Assembly: GCA_016179055.1 (NCBI GenBank)
Contig: JACOSC010000318.1
Location: 1-35,665, forward strand
DNA from: Acidobacteriota bacterium
Lineage (GTDB): Bacteria; Acidobacteriota; UBA6911; JACOSC01
Length of the DNA: 35,665 nucleotides
Reading direction: 5' to 3'
The notes beneath the pieces are model-generated. The model made no database searches. It was not told the DNA's origin and saw only the letters and a program-made list of their open reading frames with translations. This document shows positions 17,701 through 24,860 of the stretch, piece after piece (the stretch's first letter is position 1; each line of letters starts with the position of its first letter). The position numbers were made by a program, and so were the translations under genes.

Positions 17701-17701
17701 A

Positions 17702-17762
17702 CTTCGTGACTCCTCGTGGTCGGCGTGAACGCTCAACGATGGAAGGAGCAGGCGAGCATGCG
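17702..17762 (+). repeat. DUF4386 3'-tail repeat, copy B (fossil)
   Basis: Contains TCCTCGTGGTCGGCGTGAAC and CAACGATGGAAGGAGCAGG, nearly identical to copies C and D and similar to copy A. It is not in frame with any gene; it lies between the broken 16995 gene and the broken DUF4386 gene at 17836. Confidence 0.75.
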
Positions 17763-17835
17763 TATAACTTTCTAACCGTCAGGCCGGTCGTGTGTGGATA
17801 CTACAATGCGGCGAGCCGCCGCCCGGAGCGATGCA

Positions 17836-18588
17836 ATGACACAGATTGGAATGGAAGACAGTTCGGCGGAAAGAACGCAACGCATTTACGCGAGAGTTGC
17901 GGGCTTTCTGTTTCTATGGCTGATCATCACCGGTCTGGCCGGTGCACTCACGATCTCCCATATCGTTGGGTCGGGGACGTTCGCAGAAACAGCGAAGAGA
18001 GTCGTAGCGTCGGAACACTTATATCGGGTCGCGCTCTCCAGTGAGCTGATTGAGACTTTGAGTGCAGTCCTGCTTGCCTTCGCTCTCTATGTAACGCTCA
18101 AGCCCGTCGATAAGCTTCTGGCGCAGATCGCGATGTATTGCAGGCTGGGGGAATCGTTCATCGGCGGCGTGGGGATGATCTTCGGCTTTCTAAGGCTGCG
18201 TCTTTACACTTCCTCGTAATCGCCTGGGGCCCTGGCAGCCGACCAGACACAGGCCTTAGTGGATCTGACGCGCAATGCGAGTTTCGCCGCGTACAACATC
18301 AGCGCCATCTTGTTCAGTCTCGGCTCGATCCTCGTCTTCTACCTGTTTTTCAAATCGAGATATATCCCCAGGATCCTGTCAGCATTCGGTGTGTTTGCCT
18401 CGGTGATCGTGACGATCATCTGTTTTGGCAGTCTGAACTTTCCCGAACACGCAGGGACGCTCCAGTATGGTTGGGCGCCGATGGCCATCGCCGAAGTCAC
18501 AACCGGCTTCTGGCTGATGTTGTTTGCGGTAAAGACCCAAGCCCCTAGTGATCAGCAATCCGCCAGACCGGCGGTTATCCGCGCTTAG
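17836..18588 (+). pseudogene. DUF4386 gene interrupted by an ochre codon
   Basis: A 250-codon DUF4386 frame from the ATG at 17836 (MTQIGMEDSSAERTQRIYARV). It has FLFLWLIITGLAGALTI, FAETAKRVVASEHLYRVALSSELI (the family's A-T-A-x-x-I-x-x-x-E-x-x-x-R block), LYVTLKPVDKLLAQ, FFKSRYIPRILSAFGV and GFWLMLFAV. A TAA at 18217-18219 breaks it in the middle. Both halves are in the same frame and the joint reads YTSS-stop-SPGALAADQTQALVDLTRNASFAAYN, so CAA to TAA is the simplest cause. A GTG at 18259 could restart the second half, but a half-protein is unlikely to work. Confidence 0.8.
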
Positions 18589-18604
18589 CAGGGTTTCGCC
18601 GACC

Positions 18605-18728
18605 CTGTGGCTCCTCGTGATCGGCGTGAACGTTCAACGATGGAAGGAGCAGTCCAGCGCAGCAAGGAAATGGCGATCGTAGCGCGCCCTGCGGCCTTGA
18701 TTCAATCGCTCGCTAAGGAGGTAAATGA
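18605..18728 (+). repeat. DUF4386 3'-tail repeat, copy C (fossil with leader)
   Basis: Aligns with copy A over its full 124 bases: the CTGTGGCTCCTCGTGATCGG tail, then GATCGTAGCGCGCC, a TCAATCGCTCGC stretch and a TAAGGAGGTAAATG ribosome site. It sits after the ochre-containing DUF4386 gene and delivers a ribosome site to the redoxin gene region, so tail plus leader moved as one unit. Confidence 0.8.
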
Positions 18729-18758
18729 TGCGTGAGGATTGCCGAGGAGGGGCTGGAA

Positions 18759-19567
18759 ATGAACCGTAGGCAAAATCTTCTTCTGTACGCAGGTTTCTTG
18801 CTCTCGATCGTGGCATTTGCCAGCTATTTCTATTTTGTGCGTTTTCCCGGCACGCGGGATTTTCCCTGGCTGAACTTGCTCCTCTTTGCCGTAGCGCTGA
18901 TTCTGCTGGGGATAGGTTGGGTGCGGGCTTACAGAAGAGCTACGGAATACCGAGGCAAAGTCTCCGGGCCCGTTCTGACAGCTCTGAGCGTCGTGGTGCT
19001 CGGACTCTTTCTGTTCATCAATTTCTCGCTCACCCGGCACCTTCCGGCTTCCGCGGGGCGCCTCGAGTGGGACAGAGAGCGCCGGAGTTTACACTGCCCG
19101 ACGCAAACGGAACTGCGGTGGCGCTTGCGAGCCTTCGTGGAGCGGCGGCCGGAGGATCGGGGGACCGGTGGGTGCTGTTGATTTTCTACCGCGGCTACTG
19201 GTGACCGTTCTGCAACTCCGAGTTGCGGGGTTTTGAAGAGCGGTTGAAGGAATTTGAAGCGCGCGGGGTGCGTGTGGTTGGCGTGAGCGTGGACGCACCG
19301 GAGGTGACGCGGCGGCACGCGCAGAAGCAGGGCTACACTTACGCGTTTCTTTCCGATGAGAAGCGCGAGGTGATTCGGCGTTACGACACCCTGCATGCGA
19401 AGGCCGGGCCGGGGGAGAGCGACATCGCGCGTCCTGCGGAGTTTCTCATCGATCCGGCGGGGACGATCCGCTGGGTCAATTTGACGGAGGACTGGCGTGT
19501 GCGCGCACGGCCGGACGAAGTGCTGCGTGTGTTCGACGGACTGCGACGGGCGGGCAGCATGAAATGA
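18759..19567 (+). pseudogene. Membrane-anchored redoxin with in-frame TGA at the peroxidatic position and a frameshift
   Basis: ATG 18759 (GAGGAGGGG upstream) begins MNRRQNLLLYAGF with three TM helices (about residues 5-95), then an AhpC/TSA-type redoxin domain: [88 protein letters not shown]. Two features stop simple translation. One G is missing from a G run at 19055-19058 (ASAG to APRVGQ). The TGA at 19202-19204 lies exactly where the family's YRGxWCPFC has its first, peroxidatic cysteine. With the G restored the product is 269 residues with residue 149 encoded by TGA. Either a selenocysteine (U-x-x-C) protein plus an assembly error, or a true pseudogene. Likely an antioxidant on the periplasmic or cytoplasmic face of the membrane. 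Confidence 0.75.
19205..19230 (+). promoter_or_regulatory. Candidate bacterial SECIS stem-loop after the TGA
   Basis: Immediately after the TGA, GCAACT (19212-19217) pairs perfectly with AGTTGC (19221-19226) around the loop CCG. The stem can extend outward to about ten pairs with some G-U wobbles (19208-19230). The loop holds a G, as bacterial SECIS elements usually do, but it is small and lies nearer the UGA than in E. coli fdhF. Suggestive only. Confidence 0.35.
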
Positions 19568-19893
19568 AATCTGAGCGCGTGCCCAGCAATAGGCATTCAT
19601 TCGCGACCCACCTGCTCGCCGAGGGGCACGATATCCGTACGATCCAGGACCTTCTGGGTCACAAGGACGTGAAGACCACCGTGGTCTACACCCATGTCCT
19701 CAACCGCGCCGGGGGGCGCGGCGTCGAGAGCCAGCCGATGTGCTGTTTGGGCGCGCCACCGGGGCCCGGGCGGATTCTAGGCAGCTCCTTTCCCCGCCTA
19801 AACTTCTGCCGTCCGGCGGCCCGACCGAGCTGCAAGTCGAGCCGGATGAGGAGGATAATGAGAGCCCGGAGGGATGGCGATGACGAGAGCTAG
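19564..19893 (+). pseudogene. intI: Integron integrase (IntI) C-terminal fragment
   Basis: From about 19591 the frame reads [20 protein letters not shown], then [20 protein letters not shown] and GGRGVESQP. This is the end of a tyrosine recombinase: the second catalytic Arg (residue 10 of this frame), the GH histidine (33) and the nucleophile in VYTH (Tyr42). The YTHVLNR-GG-GV-S ending is characteristic of integron integrases rather than XerC/D. The first about 270 residues, including the first catalytic Arg and the IntI-specific insert, are missing; the fragment begins at the stop of the redoxin gene. The tail after 19725 shows no similarity. It points the same way as the downstream cassettes, as in the inverted integrons of some spirochaetes and planctomycetes. 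Confidence 0.85.
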
Positions 19894-19932
19894 ACAGCGC
19901 GAAGCTCTGCGTTTGGTCGATTCCTTTGGACT

Positions 19933-19951
19933 GTCTAACTACAAGTTAGGC
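19933..19951 (+). promoter_or_regulatory. attI-like integron recombination site
   Basis: GTCTAACTACAAGTTAGGC: a left box GTCTAAC and right box GTTAGGC separated by five bases. It fits the simple-site layout of attI and resembles the attI1 core, where a CCTAAAAC box precedes AAAGTTAGGC. It lies 40 bases after the IntI fragment frame ends and just before the first DUF4386 cassette. It could instead be an attC that lost its centre. Confidence 0.55.
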
Positions 19952-20060
19952 GGCAAAGAACACCGTGGCGATATCGGGAGTGCAACACACATTGTGCGTG
20001 CGGTGAGATGGGGTTTGGTCGGCCTATTCCCCATGTCAATGCAACGAAGACGAAGACCGC

Positions 20061-20140
20061 CCGGTACTTCAGCACATTCTGAGAACCTACATTGGGAGGA
20101 CCTGAAATGACGATCAGCACCATCGAAGAGTCACAACGCA
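20061..20140 (+). repeat. Cassette leader repeat, copy 1
   Basis: Eighty bases covering the 5' leader (CCGGTACTTC...TTGGGAGGA) and first codons of the first cassette gene. It matches 20945-21024 at 70 of 80 positions with no gaps. Confidence 0.85.
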
Positions 20141-20835
20141 AGGCGGCCAGAGTCGTGGGATTTGCTTACCTGTTTGCAATGGTAATCGCAGTCTTTGCCG
20201 AGTCGTATGTCGGCGGCCAGCTCATTGTTTTCGATAATGCTGCGGAGACTGCTCGGAATATCATGGCGCACGAGCTACTCTTTCGTCTCGGCATCGCCAG
20301 CTCTCTCATCATCGTGGTGAGCGATGTAGCACTCATCGCAGCTCTGTACGTCATTCTCAAGCGAGTAAATAAGAACCTTGCCGTGTTCGCGGCATTCTTA
20401 AGGTTGATGCAGACCGCGGTATATGCCGTTACGACGCTCAATTATCTTGACGTTCTGCGGCTCCTGAGCGGCGCTGGTTACTTGCAGGCAGTTGGAACAG
20501 ACCACTTGCAGGCATTGGCGAGGCTATCGATTGGCTCGTATGGCGCCGGGTTGAACGTTGCCTTCGTGTTTCTTGGATTGGGATCTACAGTGTTCGGTTA
20601 TCTGTGGTTCAAGTCGAACTATATCGCGAAAGCGTTGGCTGTCTTGGGAGTGTGTGGGTCGTTGCTGCTGGCGGCAGGCTCTTTCGCTATCATCATTTTC
20701 CCGAGCCTAGCGAAGATCCTTTCACTGGCCTATATGATGCCTTTGGGTGTTTTCGAGATAACAATGGGCTTTTGGCTTCTGTTTAAGGGATTACGGCCGT
20801 CGGGGGTGGCTGAGCCAGATAAAGCAAGCGGTTGA
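20107..20835 (+). CDS. DUF4386 membrane protein, integron cassette gene 1
   Basis: A 242-residue protein from the ATG at 20107 (GGGAGGA seven bases upstream). It is a typical DUF4386 member: MTISTIEESQRKAARVVGFA, a TM helix, VFDNAAETARNIMAHELLFRLGIASSL, LYVILKRVNKNLA, FKSNYIAKALAVLGV and the terminal GFWLLFKGLRPSG. About six TM helices; function unknown. It lies between the attI-like site (19.95 kb) and a complete attC (20.85-20.91 kb), so it forms a textbook gene cassette of about 960 bases. The next gene shares its start, leader and end (FWLLFKGLRPS) and is clearly a duplicate. It is intact, unlike many neighbours. Confidence 0.88.
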   Translation: MTISTIEESQRKAARVVGFAYLFAMVIAVFAESYVGGQLIVFDNAAETARNIMAHELLFRLGIASSLIIVVSDVALIAALYVILKRVNKNLAVFAAFLRLMQTAVYAVTTLNYLDVLRLLSGAGYLQAVGTDHLQALARLSIGSYGAGLNVAFVFLGLGSTVFGYLWFKSNYIAKALAVLGVCGSLLLAAGSFAIIIFPSLAKILSLAYMMPLGVFEITMGFWLLFKGLRPSGVAEPDKASG

Positions 20836-20844
20836 GCACAGGCC

Positions 20845-20916
20845 GGTGCCGCCTAACCCGTCGTTGCAGCGGACTCGCTACGCTCGCCGCTGAACTCCAA
20901 GTCGTTAGGCGGCGCC
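20845..20916 (+). repeat. attC site (59-base element) of an integron gene cassette
   Basis: R'' GCCTAAC (20851-20857) and R' GTTAGGC (20904-20910) are inverted repeats extended outward by CCG/CGG. Inside, L'' GTTGCAGCGG pairs with L' CCGCTGAAC, leaving one unpaired G in L''. That is the hallmark that gives attC its strand polarity. Unpaired central spacers (about CCGTC and TCCAAGTC) and a short variable hairpin region complete the structure. Its polarity matches a cassette gene on the plus strand to the left. Confidence 0.92.
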
Positions 20917-20944
20917 AGAACGCCCGTGCCATGAACGAAGAACC

Positions 20945-21024
20945 CCGGTACTTCATCACATTCCGAGAACCCAGATTGGGAGGAAATGAAATGACAATCA
21001 GCACTATCGACCAGTCACAACGCA
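20945..21024 (+). repeat. Cassette leader repeat, copy 2
   Basis: Partner of 20061-20140 (70 of 80 identical, no gaps); leader and first codons of the second cassette gene. Confidence 0.85.
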
Positions 21025-21716
21025 CGGCTGCAAGGATCGCAGGACTTGCTTTTCCGATCTCGTTCGCCGCCGTGGTCGCGGTCAATTTCGGCATCTTCGC
21101 CCGCCTCCTGGTCCGCGGCAATCCGGCGGAAACCGCTCGGAATATCCTGGCGCACGAAACACTATTCCGTATCGGCATCGCGGGCGACATGGTTTACTGC
21201 GTTGGCGTTGTTGTACTGCTGACAGCGCTTTACGTGATCCTCAAGCCGGTCAACCAGAACCTTGCCTTGCTCGCGGCATTCGGCAGGCTGGTCCATGGCC
21301 TCACGTGGCTCCTGGCGACGCTCAATCTCTTTACCGCCCTGCGACTCTTGAGTGACGCTGATTACTCGCGTGCGTTTGGACAAGACCAATTGCCGGCCTT
21401 GGCGCGGCTGTACCTCAGCGGTTACGACGCGTACTACGTTGGTTTGCTGTTTTGGGCATTGGGAGCCACAGTTGGCAGCTACTTGTGGCTCAAGTCGAAC
21501 TACATCCCCAAGGCACTGGCTGCCTTTGGTGTGATGTCCAGTGCATGGTGCGCCGCCTGCACTTTCGTTTTTTACATCTTCCCCGACTTCTCCAAAGTAG
21601 TGAACTTGTGGTGGTTCGACTCGCCCATGGCTATCTTCGAATTAGCGCTGAGTTTTTGGCTTCTGTTTAAGGGATTACGGCCATCGGTAGCTGAGCCCGT
21701 TCGAGCAAGCAGTTGA
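20991..21716 (+). CDS. DUF4386 membrane protein, integron cassette gene 2
   Basis: A 241-residue DUF4386 protein from the ATG at 20991, with GGGAGGA upstream; the frame is open further 5' only because it runs through the attC. Start MTISTIDQSQRTAARIAGLA, block NPAETARNILAHETLFRIGIAGDM, LYVILKPVNQNLALLAAFGRL, LKSNYIPKALAAFGVMSS, end SFWLLFKGLRPSVAEPVRASS. About six TM helices; function unknown. It is a recent duplicate of cassette gene 1. No complete attC follows. Only GCGCCGCCCAAC (21778-21789) resembles an attC left end, so the cassette may have lost its recombination site. Confidence 0.87.
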   Translation: MTISTIDQSQRTAARIAGLAFPISFAAVVAVNFGIFARLLVRGNPAETARNILAHETLFRIGIAGDMVYCVGVVVLLTALYVILKPVNQNLALLAAFGRLVHGLTWLLATLNLFTALRLLSDADYSRAFGQDQLPALARLYLSGYDAYYVGLLFWALGATVGSYLWLKSNYIPKALAAFGVMSSAWCAACTFVFYIFPDFSKVVNLWWFDSPMAIFELALSFWLLFKGLRPSVAEPVRASS

Positions 21717-21878
21717 GCCGCACCTGAACGCTAGCTCCTAGCACCTAGCCGAAGAGGTGTTGAATGGAAATCTGGTCGCGCCGCCCAACTCACCTGTCCC
21801 CTCCCAGAGGCGCCCACCCTCGTTTCGCCGATTCAAATCTCTACAATATTTGCGGCCACCGTTCGTCTACAGGAGTGG

Positions 21879-22450
21879 ATGGATGAGCCGTCGAGCATCA
21901 CCTCGATGACCGAGCGAGACCGTCAAATCTCCGAAATCATCGCGGAAGAACGATCCCGGCTGCGCAATTTCATCCGCCGGCGCGTGCCCGACCCGCGCGA
22001 CGCTGAGGACATTCTGTAGGACGTCTTCTACGAGCTGGTGGAAGCGAACCGCCTGCTGATGCCGATCGAGCACGTCACCGGCTGGCTGTTCCGCGTGGCG
22101 CGCAATCGCATCACCGAAAGAAGAAGCCGGAGAGCTTCAGCGACGCAGCGGTCCAGGACGAAGACGGCGAGGTGCTACAGATCGAAGATCTGTTGCCATC
22201 GCCCGATGCCGGGCCGGAAGCGCTCTACGTCCGCAACGTGCTTCTTGATGAGCTGGAACTTGCGCTCGACGAACTGCCAGACGAGCAGCGTGAAGTATTC
22301 GTCGCTCACGAACTGGAGGGGCGCAGCTTCAAAGAGTTGTCGGCAGAAAGCGGCGTGAGCGTGAATACGCTGCTCTCGCGCAAACGCTATGCGGTGCTGC
22401 ATTTACGCGAGCGATTGCAAAGCATTTATGACGAATTTACGAAAGCGTGA
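21879..22450 (+). pseudogene. ECF-type sigma factor gene, nonsense codon plus frameshift
   Basis: The first part (from the ATG at 21879) reads IIAEERSRLRNFIRRRVPDPRDAEDIL, then TAG at 22017-22019, then DVFYELVEANRL...GWLFRVARNRIT: sigma region 2 with the expected Gln (DAEDILQDVF) replaced by stop, hence CAG to TAG. At about 22116 the frame shifts. The remainder (GEVLQIEDLLPSPDAGPEAL, then LDELPDEQREVFVAHELEG, SFKELSAESGVSVNTLLSRKRYAVLHLRERL) is an intact region 4. A deletion of about seven bases after RNRIT would account for it and would give a protein of about 192 residues. It is therefore inactivated twice, so decay is real rather than an assembly slip. Confidence 0.82.
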
Positions 22451-22460
22451 GGGACTGAAC

Positions 22461-22808
22461 ATGAGTAGAAAATTGAAGAGATTGATTGTCATTGCTCCGC
22501 TGGCGATCCTGGGGGTTCTGGTATTTGTCGCCATCGGCGGCGAAATAGTGCTGCATCTGTGGAATGGGCTGCTGCCGCCGCTCTTCGGCTGGCGCCAGAT
22601 CACCTTCTGGCAAGCGCTTGGGATCCTGGCGCTGTGCCGCATCCTCTTCGGCGGACTTGGATGGCACGGTTCCGCTCGCTCCAATGTCCGCCGTCGCATG
22701 GAAGAGCGCTGTGAGCACATGACCCCTGAGGAGCGGGAACGATTCCGGCAGCGCATGCGCGAACGCTTCGGCTTCGGCCCATCCACCAGCGAGAGCAAGG
22801 AGCCATGA
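22461..22808 (+). CDS. Small membrane protein linked to ECF sigma factors
   Basis: A 115-residue protein from the ATG at 22461, 11 bases after the sigma gene stop. It has two TM segments (LIVIAPLAILGVLVFVAIGG and FGWRQITFWQALGILALCRI), then a basic, charged cytoplasmic tail with EERCEHMTPEERERFRQRMRERFG. The LWN-LLP-LFGWRQITFWQALG pattern is common in small proteins encoded right after ECF sigma genes; their function is not established and could be regulatory. It remains open although the sigma gene is broken twice. It ends 56 bases before the next DUF4386 gene. Confidence 0.7.
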   Translation: MSRKLKRLIVIAPLAILGVLVFVAIGGEIVLHLWNGLLPPLFGWRQITFWQALGILALCRILFGGLGWHGSARSNVRRRMEERCEHMTPEERERFRQRMRERFGFGPSTSESKEP

Positions 22809-22864
22809 AGCCACCTCGACAACGCCCAAAGCAAATCGTCAATAGCGAAATAAGGAGAGAGGAC

Positions 22865-23560
22865 ATGAATTCAACCAAAAAGACAGCAAGAGTCGCAGGA
22901 TTACTGTATGTACTAGCCGGATTACCGGCTCCCTTCGTGCTCCTCTATATTCCCGGCAAGCTGATCGTGCCGGGAAACGCAACGGCGACGGCGCATAACA
23001 TTCTGGCTTCGGAGTCGCTATTTCGCATCGGTATCGCGGGCGAGCTAATCAACGCGGCGTTTTTCCTGTTTGTGCCGCTGGCGCTGTACCGGTTGCTCAA
23101 GGGTGTTAACAAGGGACAGGCTTCGCTGATGGTGACGTTGTTCGCGGTCTCTGTGCCGATCTCGTTTATGAATGTGCTCAACTCGATCGCGGCGCTGATG
23201 CTGGTGCGCGGCGCGGATTTCCTGTCCGTCTTCGACCAACCCCAGAGGGAAGCTCTGGCCTTGTTGTTCCTCAGGATGCATAGCCAGGGATTCGTTGCCG
23301 CCCAGATCTTTTGGGGGCTTTGGCTGTTTCCGTTCGGGCTCCTGGTATACAAGTCGGGGTTCCTGCCGCGGATCCTGGGCGTGTTGCTGATGATCAACTG
23401 CTTTGCCTATCTGGCCGATAGCTTTACCTCGTTGCTTTGGCCGACTTACGTCCACGCTGTCTCCCAGGTTACGTTGGCGCCTAAGTTCGGCGAATTGGCG
23501 ATTATTTTGTGGCTTTTGATTAAGGGTGCGAAGGACCAACCATTGGCCGCCGCAGCATAA
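22865..23560 (+). CDS. DUF4386 membrane protein
   Basis: A 231-residue DUF4386 protein from the ATG at 22865, with AGGAGAG upstream. Features: MNSTKKTARVAGLLYVLAGL, VPGNATATAHNILASESLFRIGIAGELI (the best match in the window to the family block), LYRLLKGVNKGQASLM, YKSGFLPRILGVLLMINCFAYL and ELAIILWLLIKGAKDQP. About six TM helices, intact. It lies downstream of the sigma/membrane pair on the same strand and could be co-transcribed. It is followed by fossil tail copy D, as if another DUF4386 gene had been lost there. Confidence 0.86.
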   Translation: MNSTKKTARVAGLLYVLAGLPAPFVLLYIPGKLIVPGNATATAHNILASESLFRIGIAGELINAAFFLFVPLALYRLLKGVNKGQASLMVTLFAVSVPISFMNVLNSIAALMLVRGADFLSVFDQPQREALALLFLRMHSQGFVAAQIFWGLWLFPFGLLVYKSGFLPRILGVLLMINCFAYLADSFTSLLWPTYVHAVSQVTLAPKFGELAIILWLLIKGAKDQPLAAAA

Positions 23561-23602
23561 ACTGAACCGAACTCCTGCGGCGTGGCGGAACTATCGCTGT
23601 GC

Positions 23603-23665
23603 CTGTGGCTCCTCGTGATGGGCGTGAACGTTCAACGATGGAAGGAGCAGGTCAGCGCAGCAGGG
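23603..23665 (+). repeat. DUF4386 3'-tail repeat, copy D (fossil)
   Basis: CTGTGGCTCCTCGTGATGGG, then GTGAACGTTCAACGATGGAA and GGAGCAGGTCAGCGCAGCA: almost identical to copy C and to B, not in frame with a gene. It sits 42 bases after the DUF4386 gene that ends at 23560. Confidence 0.8.
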
Positions 23666-23781
23666 TCGGAAGCCAACCGCCGAAAAAGCATTTTATGCAA
23701 TAGGTTCTAGAAACAGTCTCATAAATAACATATGGCCAAAATTTTGAACATCTTCCCCATTTCGCACGTAAACTCACGCGC

Positions 23782-24219
23782 ATGAACATTAAAACTATCT
23801 TCACACCCGACTACGTGCATTACGAGGGCGTTCGCCCGATAAACATTTACCTCCTGAGAGTGCTCTATTTCCTTATGTTCGCTTTTGTGGGTTTAGATTC
23901 GTGGACATCGATCATCACCCACCAGGGGCCGTGGGACCACGTCAGGGCCGTGGCATTCTGTGTCTGGGCGGCATACTCGACATTGTCTGTCTTTGGGCTG
24001 ATATACCCGCTAAAGTGGTTGCCGATCGTGATCTTTATGATCTTTTATAAGTCGCTCTGGGTTATCGTGGTCGCATATCCCTTGTGGCGTGCTGGCGCAC
24101 TTGTGGGCTCACCCGTCGAAGAAATGGCCCACATTTTCTTTTGGGCCCCCGTGGTGAGCATCTTCGTGCCATGGGTGTATGTATTTAGGACCTACGTTTT
24201 GAGATCGAAGCCTAAATGA
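23782..24219 (+). CDS. Small 4-TM membrane protein, intact paralogue of the 14831 gene
   Basis: A 145-residue hydrophobic protein with about four TM helices: IYLLRVLYFLMFAFVGLDSW, VAFCVWAAYSTLSVFGLIYP, WLPIVIFMIFYKSLWVIVVAYP and a C-terminal HIFFWAPVVSIFVPWVYVF. It aligns along its length with the amber-interrupted product at 14831 (LLRVLYFL/SMRFLYLL, AVAFCVWAAY/GIAFSFWTAY, FYKSLWVIVVAYPLW/FYKLTWLIGVGYPLW). Function unknown. No clear ribosome site is visible at the ATG. The presence of two copies at opposite ends of the island points to duplication or repeated acquisition. Confidence 0.75.
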   Translation: MNIKTIFTPDYVHYEGVRPINIYLLRVLYFLMFAFVGLDSWTSIITHQGPWDHVRAVAFCVWAAYSTLSVFGLIYPLKWLPIVIFMIFYKSLWVIVVAYPLWRAGALVGSPVEEMAHIFFWAPVVSIFVPWVYVFRTYVLRSKPK

Positions 24220-24860
24220 GTCAATAGCTCTCATCATGCCAAAGGAGGAGTGGCAGCCGTTTCGGCAGATGGGGCAGTAAAACTCATGTCAGAACCAACT
24301 GTGTTAACGGGTGGGCTTATGTCAGAACCGGGTCGCGTCTAAACGGGGGACCGGTCGGGGGTGGATCAACAATCTACATAGATCGGCAGAGGCAGAATGT
24401 GACCGCGCAATGTCTGAAGAAACATCAACGTTCCGTCTCTATCTAATGAAATTAGCCCAACCCCGACAACTCGGAGCTGGGAGTCGGCGTTATTGAAAGA
24501 GCCAAGTCCGCAGAGCGGGCGACATAGGTACAGAACCGGGAGCGGACTGGGATCCCCGCACGGGGAGCCCGCGTGGGGTGGTGGCTGCGTCCGGGTCATA
24601 GACTCAACTTGAATTCCGCCCTCTACCGCGAGCGGCTCTGTACCGACGGCCTTATGTCGCTCGTTTCACGAGCTCCGAGTTTATTAGCCTCGGCGTCTGC
24701 GAAAACCCTCGCCTTCGAGGCGAGGGAGGAAGCACCGCCCAGGCTTTCTGCCCTTTGTCCGGGCTACGGATAAAAAAATACCTCGCGGCTTTCAGCCGGT
24801 GGTGGTTTAGTTCCGCGCGGTACTAGATATTCCCTTTAATCCCTTTCGAAGGAGCGAATT
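24220..24860. other. Long intergenic region with imperfect inverted repeat
   Basis: About 640 bases, no supportable gene. ATGTCAGAACC occurs twice (about 24286 and 24319). GCGACATAGGTACAGAACC near 24509-24527 is inverted imperfectly at about 24630-24660 (GGCTCTGTACCGACGG...TATGTCGC), which could be the ends of a decayed non-autonomous element. GGATAAAA near 24765 echoes the arm of the 14.5 kb palindrome. Confidence 0.4.

Noticed and set aside
18259-18588. Separate gene starting at GTG 18259
   Set aside because: Same frame as the upstream DUF4386 half with only one stop between; better explained as one interrupted gene.
14831-22450. Alternative genetic code or general stop-codon readthrough
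   Set aside because: TAA, TAG and TGA are all used as normal terminators in nearby genes, and the other interruptions are mixed indels.
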